Assembly: GCF_004302915.1 (NCBI RefSeq)
Contig: NZ_QQBI01000002.1
Span: 62,001-126,000 of the forward strand
DNA: 64,000 bases
DNA from: Komagataeibacter xylinus
Lineage (GTDB): Bacteria > Pseudomonadota > Alphaproteobacteria > Acetobacterales > Acetobacteraceae
Reading direction: 5' to 3'
Shown: positions 30,807 through 48,700 of the stretch, in pieces
Layout: each line of letters opens with the position of its first letter
Position numbering within the stretch: the first letter of the stretch is position 1
Notes under the pieces: model-generated
Databases searched by the model: none
Told to the model about the DNA's origin: nothing
Seen by the model: only the letters and a program-made list of their open reading frames with translations
Made by a program: the position numbers and the translations under genes

Positions 30807-31178
30807 TTACTTAGGACGCTTCGCGCCATAGAGCGAGCGACGCTGACGACGCTTGGCGATACCCTGGGTGTCCAGAACGCCGCGCAGGATGTGATAACGC
30901 ACGCCAGGAAGATCCTTAACGCGACCACCACGGATCAGGACAACGCTATGTTCCTGGAGGTTATGCCCCTCACCCGGAATATAGCTCACAACCTCATAAC
31001 CGTTGGTCAGGCGTACTTTTGCCACCTTACGCAGGGCCGAGTTCGGCTTCTTCGGTGTGGTTGTGTAAACACGAGTGCAAACGCCACGCTTCTGCGGACA
31101 GCCCTGCAGGGCAGGAACCTTATTGCGTTTGGCTGCGGGTTCGCGACCTTTCGCGATCAACTGGTTGATGGTCGGCAT
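30807..31178 (-). CDS. rpsL: 30S ribosomal protein S12
   Basis: Decoding-centre protein, 123 residues. [20 protein letters not shown], then [20 protein letters not shown] and [20 protein letters not shown]. Both lysines whose changes give streptomycin resistance (in PKKPNS and GRVKDLP) are wild type. First gene of the str segment, preceded by a promoter-like sequence and a leader of about 210 nt. Confidence 0.97.
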   Translation of the reverse strand: MPTINQLIAKGREPAAKRNKVPALQGCPQKRGVCTRVYTTTPKKPNSALRKVAKVRLTNGYEVVSYIPGEGHNLQEHSVVLIRGGRVKDLPGVRYHILRGVLDTQGIAKRRQRRSLYGAKRPK

Positions 31179-31396
31179 ACGCCTTTCCCGATCCTTACAA
31201 AATTCGGCCGGCCAACCCCATATCTGGTTGCCGACTGTCGTTCACAACAAAACCCCAACGAATGACAACCATTCGTTCGGGCATCATATTTACATCCGGC
31301 CTGGGCAGCCCGATTCCCGGACTGCGGCACCGCATGTCTGCATGCTGCATTCGACGGCCAACGACGTCTTTCAGACAGGGCTAGCCGAGGGCGCGT

Positions 31397-31425
31397 TACC
31401 TACGGGCAAACTGACCAAAAGTCAA
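31397..31425 (-). promoter_or_regulatory. Probable promoter of rpsL-rpsG-tuf, inside a 415-base gap
   Basis: Minus strand: -35 TTGACT (31420-31425), 17-base spacer, -10 TAGGTA (31397-31402). It sits in the 415-base gene-free gap 31179-31593 between rpoC and rpsL, the longest gap in the ribosomal cluster. The predicted leader to rpsL is about 210 nt. The remainder of the gap holds a hairpin just after rpoC and no ORF I would support. Confidence 0.6.
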
Positions 31426-31548
31426 GCCTTGCGCAGGATTCGCTAGCAGTCTGGCGAAACGACTCTGTTCCGCCGGACTCGGAGCACCGCTCCGTCAGGC
31501 TGCTGATACCGCCTGAATCGGATGGTGACAATAGTGCAGCACCGAATC

Positions 31549-31580
31549 ATGCCGGATAGCGGTCCCCCGCCATCCGGCAT
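31549..31580 (-). terminator. Strong hairpin downstream of rpoC
   Basis: Perfect arms ATGCCGGAT/ATCCGGCAT with a nested stem GCGG/CCGC and loop TCCC, beginning 14 bases after the rpoC stop. On the minus strand it is followed by GATTCGG rather than a T-tract, so it is either a weak terminator, a rho-assisted 3' end, or a stabilising structure. Its position marks the end of the rplKAJL-rpoBC unit. Confidence 0.6.
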
Positions 31581-31593
31581 TTCTCTCGCGTAG

Positions 31594-40062
<8,469 letters not shown>

Positions 40063-40193
40063 CGCCTATCCAGCCCCCATCCACACAGGCCCGCACGGTC
40101 GTGACACGGTCATGTCACGCGGACTGCGCGGCCCTTGAAAATCCTTGGCAGATCAACCGGACCTGCGCCCGATCAATCTTTCACTACCGCCAA

Positions 40194-40304
40194 AGGCACC
40201 CGAAGCCTTGCGGCCAGGGTGCCTGTAACGCCCAAGGGGGCGGAAACCAGACGGTTTCCACCCTCACCTGAACAATCAGCCTGAGTGCGTCATAAACGAC
40301 GCAT
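40194..40304 (-). promoter_or_regulatory. rplL-rpoB intergenic attenuator-like hairpin array
   Basis: Three dyads in the 256-base gap after rplL, in transcription order: GTGCGTC/GACGCAT (40285-40304), GGAAACC/GGTTTCC with loop AGAC (40242-40259), and AGGCACCC/GGGTGCCT (40194-40224). In E. coli the same gap contains a partial terminator and an RNase III site that lower rpoBC relative to rplJL. Position and structure suggest the same role here, but no T-tract was seen. Confidence 0.6.
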
Positions 40305-40318
40305 CCCGATTGGCCAAC

Positions 40319-40693
40319 TTATTTGATTTCGACCGAAGCGCCGTTGTCTTCAAGGGTCTTCTTGATCTTCTCGGCTTCATCCTTGCTGGCGCCTTCCTTG
40401 ATGGTCTTGGGCGCGCCCTCGACCAGGTCCTTGGCTTCCTTCAGGCCCAGACCGGTGATCGCACGGATTTCCTTAATCACGTTGATCTTCTTGTCGCCGG
40501 CCTTGGTCAGGACCACGTCGAACTCGGTCTTCTCTTCTGCCGGAGCAGCGCCAGCGCCCGGAGCGGCAACGGCAACAGCAGCCGGAGCAGCGGCGGAAAC
40601 GCCCCACTTCTCTTCGAGCAGCTTGGACAGCTCAGCCGCTTCCAGAACGGTCAGGGCGGAAAGGTCTTCAACAATCTTGTTCAGATCGGCCAT
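40319..40693 (-). CDS. rplL: 50S ribosomal protein L7/L12
   Basis: Stalk protein that recruits translation GTPases; several copies per ribosome. 124 residues. N-terminal dimerisation domain [20 protein letters not shown], Ala/Pro hinge ([15 protein letters not shown]), and C-terminal factor-binding domain [20 protein letters not shown]. It follows rplJ by 102 bases, a gap that contains a CCCGGC/GCCGGG stem. Confidence 0.97.
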   Translation of the reverse strand: MADLNKIVEDLSALTVLEAAELSKLLEEKWGVSAAAPAAVAVAAPGAGAAPAEEKTEFDVVLTKAGDKKINVIKEIRAITGLGLKEAKDLVEGAPKTIKEGASKDEAEKIKKTLEDNGASVEIK

Positions 40694-40795
40694 GGTATTG
40701 GTCTTCCTAATTTATACACTGGTTGGCACGACACAATCCCGTTTTTAGGGAAAATGCCGTTTTGTTGATAGCCCGGCGGGCCGGGCCATGGGGTC

Positions 40796-41314
40796 TCAGG
40801 CGGCTTCGCCCGTCTTGGCATAGGCACCAAAAACCCGTGCAAGCTGTCCGGCCGGCGCCTGCAGCACGCCTGCGATCCGCGTAGCGGGGGTGGAGATGAG
40901 CCCCACCAGCTGCGCGCGCAGAACGTCAAGCGACGGCAGTTCGGCCAGAGCCTTGATGCTTTCGACGTTGAGCGTCTGGGCACCAAGCGATCCGCCGAGC
41001 AGAACAAGCTTGTCATTGGTTTTGGCGAACTCGACGAGCACCTTCGCCACGGCTACCGGTTCATCCGCCCACGACAACGCGGTCGGCCCCTTCAGCAGCG
41101 GCTTGATGCCTTCGAACTGGGTCCCTGCCAGGGCGAGAGAGGCCAGCCGGTTCTTCGCGACCTTGTGTGTAGCTCCAGCCGCACGCACGCGACGCCGAAG
41201 GTCCGTCACATCAGCCACGCTCAGCCCGTCATTACGGGTGACAATGACCATGGACGTTTCAGCGAACACGGCTGCGAGGGAGGCAACAAACTCCCGCTTC
41301 TCCGTACGGTCCAA
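40796..41314 (-). CDS. rplJ: 50S ribosomal protein L10
   Basis: Base of the L7/L12 stalk and autorepressor of its operon with L12. 172 residues. DRTEKREFVASLAAVFAETS and VVTRN-type follow-on (MVIVTRNDGLSVADV), then RVRAAGATHKVAKNRLASLA, match alphaproteobacterial L10. The start codon is TTG: GGAG lies 7 bases upstream, the family N-terminus begins exactly here, and no ATG or GTG is in frame just before it. Preceded by a 280-base leader. Confidence 0.96.
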   Translation of the reverse strand: MDRTEKREFVASLAAVFAETSMVIVTRNDGLSVADVTDLRRRVRAAGATHKVAKNRLASLALAGTQFEGIKPLLKGPTALSWADEPVAVAKVLVEFAKTNDKLVLLGGSLGAQTLNVESIKALAELPSLDVLRAQLVGLISTPATRIAGVLQAPAGQLARVFGAYAKTGEAA

Positions 41315-41594
41315 ATCCCGTCTCCATCATCACCTGCCAGCCAGGGCCAGCAGGTAGGGTTTACCCTGGGGATGCGCCGACAAGCCGACAACATCCCGGT
41401 TCGCCTGTCCTTTTAACGGAACAACCAGTGTGGGCTTTCGCCCCGATCCGGCAATCCCCGTCTTCCGGCTGCGGCCCTTTCGGGGCCATCAAGGCTTGCG
41501 CCACATCCGGTCATGGACAGGTTCGGAAACCGGCGGCAAGGCCGCCAGCCCCTGTCCCCTTCCCCTTAGCAGGAAAGGGTCATTCCTTGGCTGA
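41315..41594 (-). promoter_or_regulatory. Probable L10 (rplJ) leader region
   Basis: A 280-base gap between rplA and rplJ that holds no ORF. Visible structures include GGCGGC/GCCGCC with loop AAG (41532-41546) soon after rplA and GGCCC/GGGCC with loop TTTCG (41473-41487). In many bacteria this segment folds into the L10(L12)4-binding autoregulatory leader. The assignment rests on position and structure density; a covariance search was not possible. Confidence 0.5.
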
Positions 41595-42290
41595 TCAGCC
41601 CGCCGTGAAGGCGGCGACGTCAACCGTAACACCCGGCCCCATGGTGGAGGACAGGGCGATCTTCTTCACGTACGTGCCCTTGGCACCCGTGGGGCGGGCC
41701 TTCTGCACGGCATCCACGAACGCGCGGATGTTCTCGGCCAGCTTGGATTCGTCAAACGAAGCCTTGCCAACGCCTGCGTGCACGATACCGGCCTTTTCAG
41801 CGCGGTATTCAACCTGGCCGGACTTGGCTGCGGAGACCGCGCCCTTCACGTCCATGGTCACGGTGCCCAGCTTGGGGTTGGGCATCAGGCCACGCGGGCC
41901 GAGGATCTTGCCCAGACGGCCCACGAGCGCCATCATGTCCGGCGTGGCAATGCAGCGGTCGAAGTTGATCTCGCCAGCCTGCACCTTCTCGGCCAAGTCC
42001 TCGGCGCCAACCACGTCGGCACCGGCGGCCTTCGCTTCCTCGGCCTTGGGGCCACGGGCGAACACGCCAACGCGCAGGGTCTTGCCCGTGCCGTTGGGCA
42101 GGGACAGCAGGCCACGGACCATCTGGTCGGCATGACGCGGGTCAATGCCGAGGTTCATGGAGATCTCGACCGTCTCGTCGAACTTCGCCTTGGCGTTGTT
42201 CTTGATCAGGCTGATCGCCTCATCGAGGCCATACTGCTTGTTGGAATCGACTGCGGCGCGGGCTGCGGTCAGACGCTTGTTCTTTGCCAT
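41595..42290 (-). CDS. rplA: 50S ribosomal protein L1
   Basis: L1-stalk protein and, in E. coli, autorepressor of rplKA. 231 residues. [20 protein letters not shown] starts the protein; [20 protein letters not shown] and [18 protein letters not shown] are diagnostic. It lies 5 bases after rplK. The long rplJ leader follows. Confidence 0.97.
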   Translation of the reverse strand: MAKNKRLTAARAAVDSNKQYGLDEAISLIKNNAKAKFDETVEISMNLGIDPRHADQMVRGLLSLPNGTGKTLRVGVFARGPKAEEAKAAGADVVGAEDLAEKVQAGEINFDRCIATPDMMALVGRLGKILGPRGLMPNPKLGTVTMDVKGAVSAAKSGQVEYRAEKAGIVHAGVGKASFDESKLAENIRAFVDAVQKARPTGAKGTYVKKIALSSTMGPGVTVDVAAFTAG

Positions 42291-42295
42291 TGGTA

Positions 42296-42730
42296 TCAGC
42301 CCTCCACCACGTCGAGGCCCATGGAGCGGGCAGAACCTGCCAGCATGCGCACGGCGCCGTCGATGTCGTTGGCGTTCATGTCTTTCTGCTTCGTCTCGGC
42401 AATCTCGCGCAGTTGCGCAATGGTCACCTTACCAACGCTCGCGGCCTTGCCTACGGTCGAGCTGCCCTTGGAGATCTTGGCAGCCTTCATCAGGAAGTAG
42501 GTGTTCGGCGGGGTCTTGGTAATGAAGCTGAACGTACGGTCGGCATAGGCGGTAATGACGACCGGGATCGGCATGCCGGGCTCGAGGCCCTGCGTCTTGG
42601 CGTTGAACTCCTTGCAGAACTGCATGATGTTCAGGCCGCGCTGGCCGAGTGCCGGACCAACCGGCGGTGACGGATTCGCCTTGCCAGCGGGAATTTGCAG
42701 CTTGATGTAGCCAACGATTTTTTTGGCCAT
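42296..42730 (-). CDS. rplK: 50S ribosomal protein L11
   Basis: GTPase-centre protein, target of thiopeptides, needed for stringent response. 144 residues from the ATG at 42730 with GGAG 9 bases upstream; a 16-residue in-frame extension is not L11-like. [20 protein letters not shown], then [20 protein letters not shown], with the proline-rich loop intact. It should follow secE-nusG but instead begins 106 bases after the stop of an efflux channel gene on the same strand. A CCTGCCC/GGGCAGG stem (42782-42799) lies between. Confidence 0.97.
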   Translation of the reverse strand: MAKKIVGYIKLQIPAGKANPSPPVGPALGQRGLNIMQFCKEFNAKTQGLEPGMPIPVVITAYADRTFSFITKTPPNTYFLMKAAKISKGSSTVGKAASVGKVTIAQLREIAETKQKDMNANDIDGAVRMLAGSARSMGLDVVEG

Positions 42731-42833
42731 ATCCGGGGCTCCTGACTGTTTCACCCGGACCGCGGTTCTGGTGGCCACCCGCCTGCCCGCATGGGCAGGG
42801 CGGGCGACCTCCCGCGTTCCGATAAGAGGCGCG

Positions 42834-42863
42834 CACCTACCGCTGTTTTGGGGTGCCTGTCAA
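42834..42863 (-). promoter_or_regulatory. Candidate rplK promoter overlapping the end of the channel gene
   Basis: Minus strand: perfect -35 TTGACA (42858-42863), 18-base spacer, -10-like TAGGTG (42834-42839). The -35 box lies in the last codons of the outer-membrane channel gene, and the -10 starts with its TAG stop. The -10 is weak but resembles the TAGGTA seen ahead of rpsL. If used, the rplK leader would be about 95 nt. Confidence 0.4.
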
Positions 42864-44480
42864 GTCTTTGTCATGGAATCCGCTGCCGGACAGGTCAAGG
42901 GACTCGGGGCCATTATCAACATTCACGCCGCTGACCGCCTTGGGCATGCGCAGATGGTTGTACTGCATCACGTCAAACGGGCGAATCTGCTTGTTGTTGG
43001 GCAGTTCGGCCGTGCTCCAGCCGCCACCGAGCGAGCGGATGAGTTCCACCTGCGCCTGCATGTAGCGGGTCTCGACCTGCACCTCGGCAATGCGGGCCTG
43101 AAGGGCCGCCACCTGCGCCACCACCACGTCGAGGTAATTGGTCAGGCCGCCGGTATAGAGCTGCATGGTCATGTTCTGCGTGCGCATGGAGGCCTGCACG
43201 GCCTCGGCCTGCTGGCCTGCCTCGATGTTGAGGTCATGCGTCATGCTCAGCCCGTCTTCCACGTCCTTGAAGGCATCGAGCACGGTGGCGCGGTACTGGT
43301 CCTCCGACTGGCGGTACTGCGACCAGTTGCGTTGCAGCTCCGCCCGGCGCAGGCCTCCCTGGAACAGCGGCAGCACCGCCTGGGCGGCATAATTGTACAT
43401 GCCGTTGGCGATCTTATCGAGCGTGAAGCCGTTATCCATGAAACCGGCCATCGCGCTGAAGGTCACATGCGGGTAGAACGCCGCGCGTGAAATGCCGATG
43501 GCCCGGTTGGCCGCCGCCATGTGCCGCTCGGCGCTGGCGATATCGGGCCGCCGCTCCAGCAGGGTCGAGGGCAGGCCGACCGGAGTCTTGACCTTGGGGA
43601 AGCTGATCTGCCCGCGTGGCGCGATATGGAAGCTGGACGGCGCTACATTGCACAGGATGGCGATGGCATGCTCCATCACCGCGCGATGGGCCTGCAGGTC
43701 GGTATCCGCCGCCTGGGTCGAGGCAAGCTGGGTCTGCGCGCGGGCCACGTCGATGCCCGCCGCAATCGCGCCCGCCTGTCGCATCTTCGTGATCTGCACG
43801 GCGGTCTGGTAGTAGCGGATCGAGTCAAGATAGACGGCGTGCTGCGCGTCCATGCCGCGCAGCTGCATGTAGTCATTGGCCAGCTCGGACTGGATGCTCA
43901 GCCGCGCGGTGGCGAAATCGGCCGCCGCCGCCTGCGCCATGCGCTGCTGCACCCGCCTGCGGTTACGGATGGCCGACCAGAAATCCGGCTCCCACCGCGC
44001 CGTGGCGCTGTACTGCTCGGATGACATGTAGATCGGCCCCTGCGACCCCGCGCCACGCCACAGCCTGTGGGAAGACGCCTGGTTCATCGAAGCGCCCGAG
44101 CCACCCGATATCTGCGGATACAGGTTGGACTGCGCCTCGGCGGCGATGTCACGCGCCTGGGTGAAGGTTTCCGCATCAGCCTGCAGGTTGGGGTTCATGC
44201 GGCTGGCGCGGTCCTCAAGGTCATCGAGGGTCGAGTCGTTGAAGACGGTCCACCAGTCGCCGCGCGGGGCGCCATCCTGCGGCGTGCCGTACTGCATCAG
44301 GCTGTCGCCCTTCCAGTTATCGGGCAGCAGGTAATGCTGGTGGCGGTATTTGGGCGCCAGGTCCACGCACCCGGCCAGGCTGCCCGCAAGGGCGGCGCAC
44401 CCGGCCAGGGAAATCATACGACGCGAAAACATGCGACGGGGCAGGATAGGGCGTGACCGGCTGCACGGCGCCGCATTCAT
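42837..44480 (-). CDS. NodT-family outer-membrane efflux lipoprotein (second system)
   Basis: TolC-like outer-membrane channel of the second RND system, 547 residues. Lipobox SLAGC precedes [10 protein letters not shown], the typical mature start. The later [20 protein letters not shown] is a family hallmark. The ATG at 44480 overlaps the adaptor stop by 4 bases, supporting this start; an internal ATG at 44432 would give a more usual signal-peptide length. It is the last efflux gene, directly upstream of rplK, and its 3' end holds a perfect TTGACA box. Confidence 0.9.
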   Translation of the reverse strand: MNAAPCSRSRPILPRRMFSRRMISLAGCAALAGSLAGCVDLAPKYRHQHYLLPDNWKGDSLMQYGTPQDGAPRGDWWTVFNDSTLDDLEDRASRMNPNLQADAETFTQARDIAAEAQSNLYPQISGGSGASMNQASSHRLWRGAGSQGPIYMSSEQYSATARWEPDFWSAIRNRRRVQQRMAQAAAADFATARLSIQSELANDYMQLRGMDAQHAVYLDSIRYYQTAVQITKMRQAGAIAAGIDVARAQTQLASTQAADTDLQAHRAVMEHAIAILCNVAPSSFHIAPRGQISFPKVKTPVGLPSTLLERRPDIASAERHMAAANRAIGISRAAFYPHVTFSAMAGFMDNGFTLDKIANGMYNYAAQAVLPLFQGGLRRAELQRNWSQYRQSEDQYRATVLDAFKDVEDGLSMTHDLNIEAGQQAEAVQASMRTQNMTMQLYTGGLTNYLDVVVAQVAALQARIAEVQVETRYMQAQVELIRSLGGGWSTAELPNNKQIRPFDVMQYNHLRMPKAVSGVNVDNGPESLDLSGSGFHDKDLTGTPKQR

Positions 44481-45763
44481 TGGCGCACTCCCGCGTCACC
44501 TGCGCTGTCATCTCCGGCTGGCATGGCGCGCACGTCATCTCCCTTGCCCACGGCAGGCGAAGCCGAGGCGCCAGCATCGTTATAGCCGGGCGTCGACCCG
44601 ACCAGATAGACCTTCTGGCCTTCCAGCAGCCCTGCGGAAGGGTTGTTCACGATCCGGTCCTGCGGGCCGATGCCTGCCAGGATCTGCACTTTGGTACCCA
44701 GGTTCGTCCCCACCGTTACGTTACGCAGGCGGATGCGGTCATCCTTGTCCACCATCGCCACCTGCATGCCCTGCGCGCGAAATACGAGCGCGCCTTCAGG
44801 CACTATCAGGATATCGGGGTCGCCGGGTGCGACAAAGTGTACATTGGCGTAAGAATCCGGCCACAGCTCGCGCTTGTCGTTATCGACCACCAGTTCGGTA
44901 GTCACGGTGCGGGTGCCCGCGTTGAACGCCTTGGCGGTGGCAAGGAACTTGGCCTTGAACACCCGGCCCGGATATTGTGGCACCGACACGTCACCCTCGA
45001 GCTTGGGGCTGATGATATCGGCATAATCCTGCGGCACGGACACGAACACGCGCATGCGGTGCACATCGGCCACGCTGAACAGCTCGGTGGCCGTGCCGCG
45101 TGAGGAGACATCGCCACCGCCCGCGTTCACGTAGTCGCCCACATCGGCGAGGCGGGTGGTGACCACGCCATCAAACGGGGCGACAAGCTGCTTGAAGCCG
45201 ATCAGCGCCGCATAGCGCGAGACCTCGTGGCGGGCGGCCTCGACCTCGGCCTGGCGGGCCTCGGCATCGGCGGCCTGCACGTCGACTTCCTGCTGCGAGA
45301 CGGCCTGCGTGCCCTGCAGCGCGCGCCAGCGCCTGGCCGTGATCTGTGCCAGGCGGTAGCGCGCCATCGCCACGTCAAAATTGGCCTTTGAGGCCGCGTA
45401 CTGCGCATCAAGGCCCGGCGTGTCGATGGTGGCCAGGATCTCGCCCGCCTTCACCTTGGCGCCGATATCCTTGTACCACATCTGCACATAGCCCGAGACC
45501 TGCGCATAGATCGGCGCCTGGTACCATGCCGAGATGTTGCCCGGCAGGTCGAGCGTGCGGGTGGTGGGGCCTTTTTCAGCCGTGATGACCTGCACGCGCG
45601 GGATGGCGGCATCCTGCGCCGCCTCCTTGAGGTTGGAGACATGGATGCGCCGCTCGAGAATGCCCCCGGCAACGATGGCAGCCACCACAACCCCGCCAAG
45701 GGTCACGTACAGCCGACCACGCCTGGACATGCGCGGCGTCTGGTTTTCCCCTGAGGCGGTCAT
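44477..45763 (-). CDS. RND efflux periplasmic adaptor (second system)
   Basis: Membrane fusion protein, 428 residues from the ATG at 45763, which overlaps the pump stop (ATGA). A short cytoplasmic start is followed by a membrane anchor (YVTLGGVVVAAIVAGGI) and the adaptor core: LPGNISAWYQAPIYAQVSGY, then KVKAGEILATIDTPGLDAQY and QLVAPFDGVVTTRLADVGDY. It ends with a Gly/Ala/Asp-rich tail. The sequence is clearly different from the MdtA-like adaptor at 1.7 kb, so the systems are not recent duplicates. Confidence 0.9.
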   Translation of the reverse strand: MTASGENQTPRMSRRGRLYVTLGGVVVAAIVAGGILERRIHVSNLKEAAQDAAIPRVQVITAEKGPTTRTLDLPGNISAWYQAPIYAQVSGYVQMWYKDIGAKVKAGEILATIDTPGLDAQYAASKANFDVAMARYRLAQITARRWRALQGTQAVSQQEVDVQAADAEARQAEVEAARHEVSRYAALIGFKQLVAPFDGVVTTRLADVGDYVNAGGGDVSSRGTATELFSVADVHRMRVFVSVPQDYADIISPKLEGDVSVPQYPGRVFKAKFLATAKAFNAGTRTVTTELVVDNDKRELWPDSYANVHFVAPGDPDILIVPEGALVFRAQGMQVAMVDKDDRIRLRNVTVGTNLGTKVQILAGIGPQDRIVNNPSAGLLEGQKVYLVGSTPGYNDAGASASPAVGKGDDVRAMPAGDDSAGDAGVRQ

Positions 45764-48700
45764 GCGTGCTCTCCTTCGCCAGCGGCGGCTTTCTTGGACT
45801 TTCTGGAATGGATCAGCGCAAACACGCACGGCACGAACAAAAGCGTGGCGCAGGTGGCCACCAGCAGGCCGCCCATCACCGCGCGCCCGAGCGGCGCATT
45901 CTGTGAATTGCTCAGCGACATGGGCAGCATGCCGATGATCATGGCCGAAGCCGTCATCAGCACCGGGCGGATACGCTCATAACCCGCCTCGATCGCAGCC
46001 TTCACCGCATCGCCATGCAGGTCCATCCGCTCACGCGCAAACGAGACCACAAGGATGGAGTTGGCCGTGGCCGTGCCCATGCACATGATGGCACCCGTCA
46101 GCGCCGGAACCGACAGCGCCGTGTGCGTGAGGAACAGCGCCCACGCAATGCCGCCAAGCGCGCCCGGCAGGGCCGTGATGATGATGAACGGGTCAAGCCA
46201 CGACTGGAAGTTGACGACGATGATCAGGTACACCAGCAGGATCGACATCGCGAGGCCGCCGATCAGCTGGGTATAGGCCCCGTTCATGGTCGAGGCCTGG
46301 CCATAGATGGTCAGGCTGGAGCCCTGCGGCAGCTCCTTGCGGGTCTCGTCCACCACGCGCTGGACCTCACGCGAGACCGCGCCAAGGTCCAGCCCCTCGT
46401 TCGAGGCATAGATGTTGAACACGGGCATGATGTTGTAGTGCGACACCTCGCCCGGCGTGCCGGTCTGCACGATCTGGCTCAGGCCACCAAGGATCTGCGG
46501 CGCCTTGTCGGACGGGTTGCCGTCGCCCTTGTCGATGGGGATGGTCTCGAGGTCGTTCATGGTCTGCAGGAACTGCAGCGGCGTCTGGATATCGACCAGG
46601 TGCGAGACCCCGGTCTTGGGGTCGAGCCAGTAGGTCGGTGCCACCTGCCCGCTGCCCGACAGCACGGCAAGCGCGTTGTTGGCCACGTCCGCTTCCGTCA
46701 GGCCGGTGCCCAGCGCGTAGGTGCGGCGCGCGTTGACGCGCAGCGTGGGCGTGTTGAGCGGCTCCTGCACCGACACGTCGGCAATGCCGGTGACATGGCG
46801 CAGCTTCTCGGCCAGCTTCTCGGCAAAATCGAAATTGTCATACAGGTTGCGCCCCGATACCTGCACGTCGAGCGGCGCGGGCAGCCCGAAATTCAGGATC
46901 TTGGCGGTAAGGTCGGCAGGCATGAAGGTGATGTCGGTGCCGGGAAATTTCTCGGCCAGCCCCTTGCGCAGGATGCCACGGAACTTGGCCACCGGCGCTT
47001 CCTCGTCCTTCAGCGTCACGGTCAGGTCGCAGTCCTGCGCGCCGACGGTGGGCGTGGGAATGAAGGCCTGGTTGAGCGGGCTGAACGGCAGGCCGCAGTT
47101 ATTGACAATGCCCTCGACCTGGCCGGGCAGCAGGCGCTCGATCTCGCCATTGACCAGCATGGCGATCTTGCCGGCTTCCGCAATCTTGGTGCCCATGGGC
47201 GCGCGCATGTGAATGGCCAGCGCGTTGGAATTGATCTCGGGGAAGAAGTCCTGCCCGGCAAACAGCAGCAGGCCCAGCGAGGCGAACGCCGCAAGCCCAA
47301 AGATCGGCACGAAGCGGCCGCGAATGAACAGCAGGTGCTCGAGCAGCGCCTTGTAGCGGTTGCGGAAGGTGACGAACCGGCGCTCGAACCCCAGCTGGAA
47401 GCGACCGAAGATGTTGGTCGGCTCATGGTGGCCGCCCTCCGCCTTGGCCTTGGCATGGGCTGCGACCTGCGCTGCGAGCATGTATTTGGCCATGGTCGGC
47501 ACCAGCGTGCGCGAGAGGATGAACGACGCGATCATGGCGAAGATGATGGCTTCCGCCATGGGCATGAACAGCCAGCCCGCAACGCCCGTGAGCTGGAACA
47601 GCGGCATCCACACGATACAGATGCACAATGTCGAGACGAAGGTGGGAATGACGATCTGGTTGGCGGCGTCGATGATGGCCGTCTCGAGATCCTTCTCCAT
47701 TTCCAGATGCGCGTCGATGTTCTCGATCATCACCGTCGCATCATCGACCAGAATGCCCACGGCAAGCGCCAGGCCGCCAAGCGTCATGACGTTGATGGTC
47801 TGGCCTGCGGCCCCCAGCCCCACGACCGAGCACAGCATGGCCAGCGGGATGGAGGTGGCGATGATGACGGTCGATCGCCACGAGCCGAGGAACAGCAGCA
47901 CCACAAGGCTGGTCAGCAACGCTGCGGTGCCCATTTCCTGCACCACGTCGCGCACCGCCTCCTTCACGAAGGTCGAGGCATCGCCCAGCACGGTAATGTC
48001 AACCCCGGGCGGCAGCGTACGAACGATGGAGGGCAGCAGCGCCTTGATCCCGCTCACCACCGACAGCGTGGAGGCATCGCCGCTTTTCATGATCACGATC
48101 AGCACCGCCTGGTGGCCCTTGACCAGCACCATGTTGGTCTGTGGCGGCCCACCTGCGTGCACCCATGCCACATCACGCAGGTAGACGACGGAATTCCCTT
48201 CCTGCTTGATGGGCATGTTGTTGAAACTGTCGATCTCCTCGGGCGAGGCGTTGGTCTGCACCATCCAGTCAAACGCGCCGATCTGCTGGTCGCCTGCTGG
48301 CAGCACGATGTTCTGCTTGCTCAGCGCGTTGCCGATATCGGTGGCCGAAAGCCCGTGGGCGAGCAGCTTGCTCTGGTCGAGATCGACCATGATGTTGCCC
48401 GGCTGGCCACCATAGGGGTTGGGAATGGCCGCCCCCGCAACCGAGACCAGTGCGGGCCGGATCAGGTTGGAGGACATGTCGTAGATCTGCGACGCGGTCA
48501 TGGAATCCGATGAGACCTGCAACGTCAGCACCGGCACGGACGAGGCGTTGTAGGTCAGCACCAAAGGCGGCGTCATGCCCGCGGGCATCTGCTTGATGAC
48601 GGTCTGGGAGACAGCGGTGATCTGCGTCTGCGCCACGGCGGTGTCGGTGCCGGGCTGGAAGAACACCTTGACGATGCCGCGCCCGTAATAGGACTGGCTC

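Noticed and set aside
42782-42799. CCTGCCC/GGGCAGG stem between the channel gene and rplK as an intrinsic terminator
   Set aside because: The stem is perfect, but no T-tract follows on the minus strand, so it was not called a terminator.
46015-48513. A plus-strand open frame of about 830 codons antisense to the second RND pump
   Set aside because: Shadow of a high-GC coding sequence; no recognisable domain.
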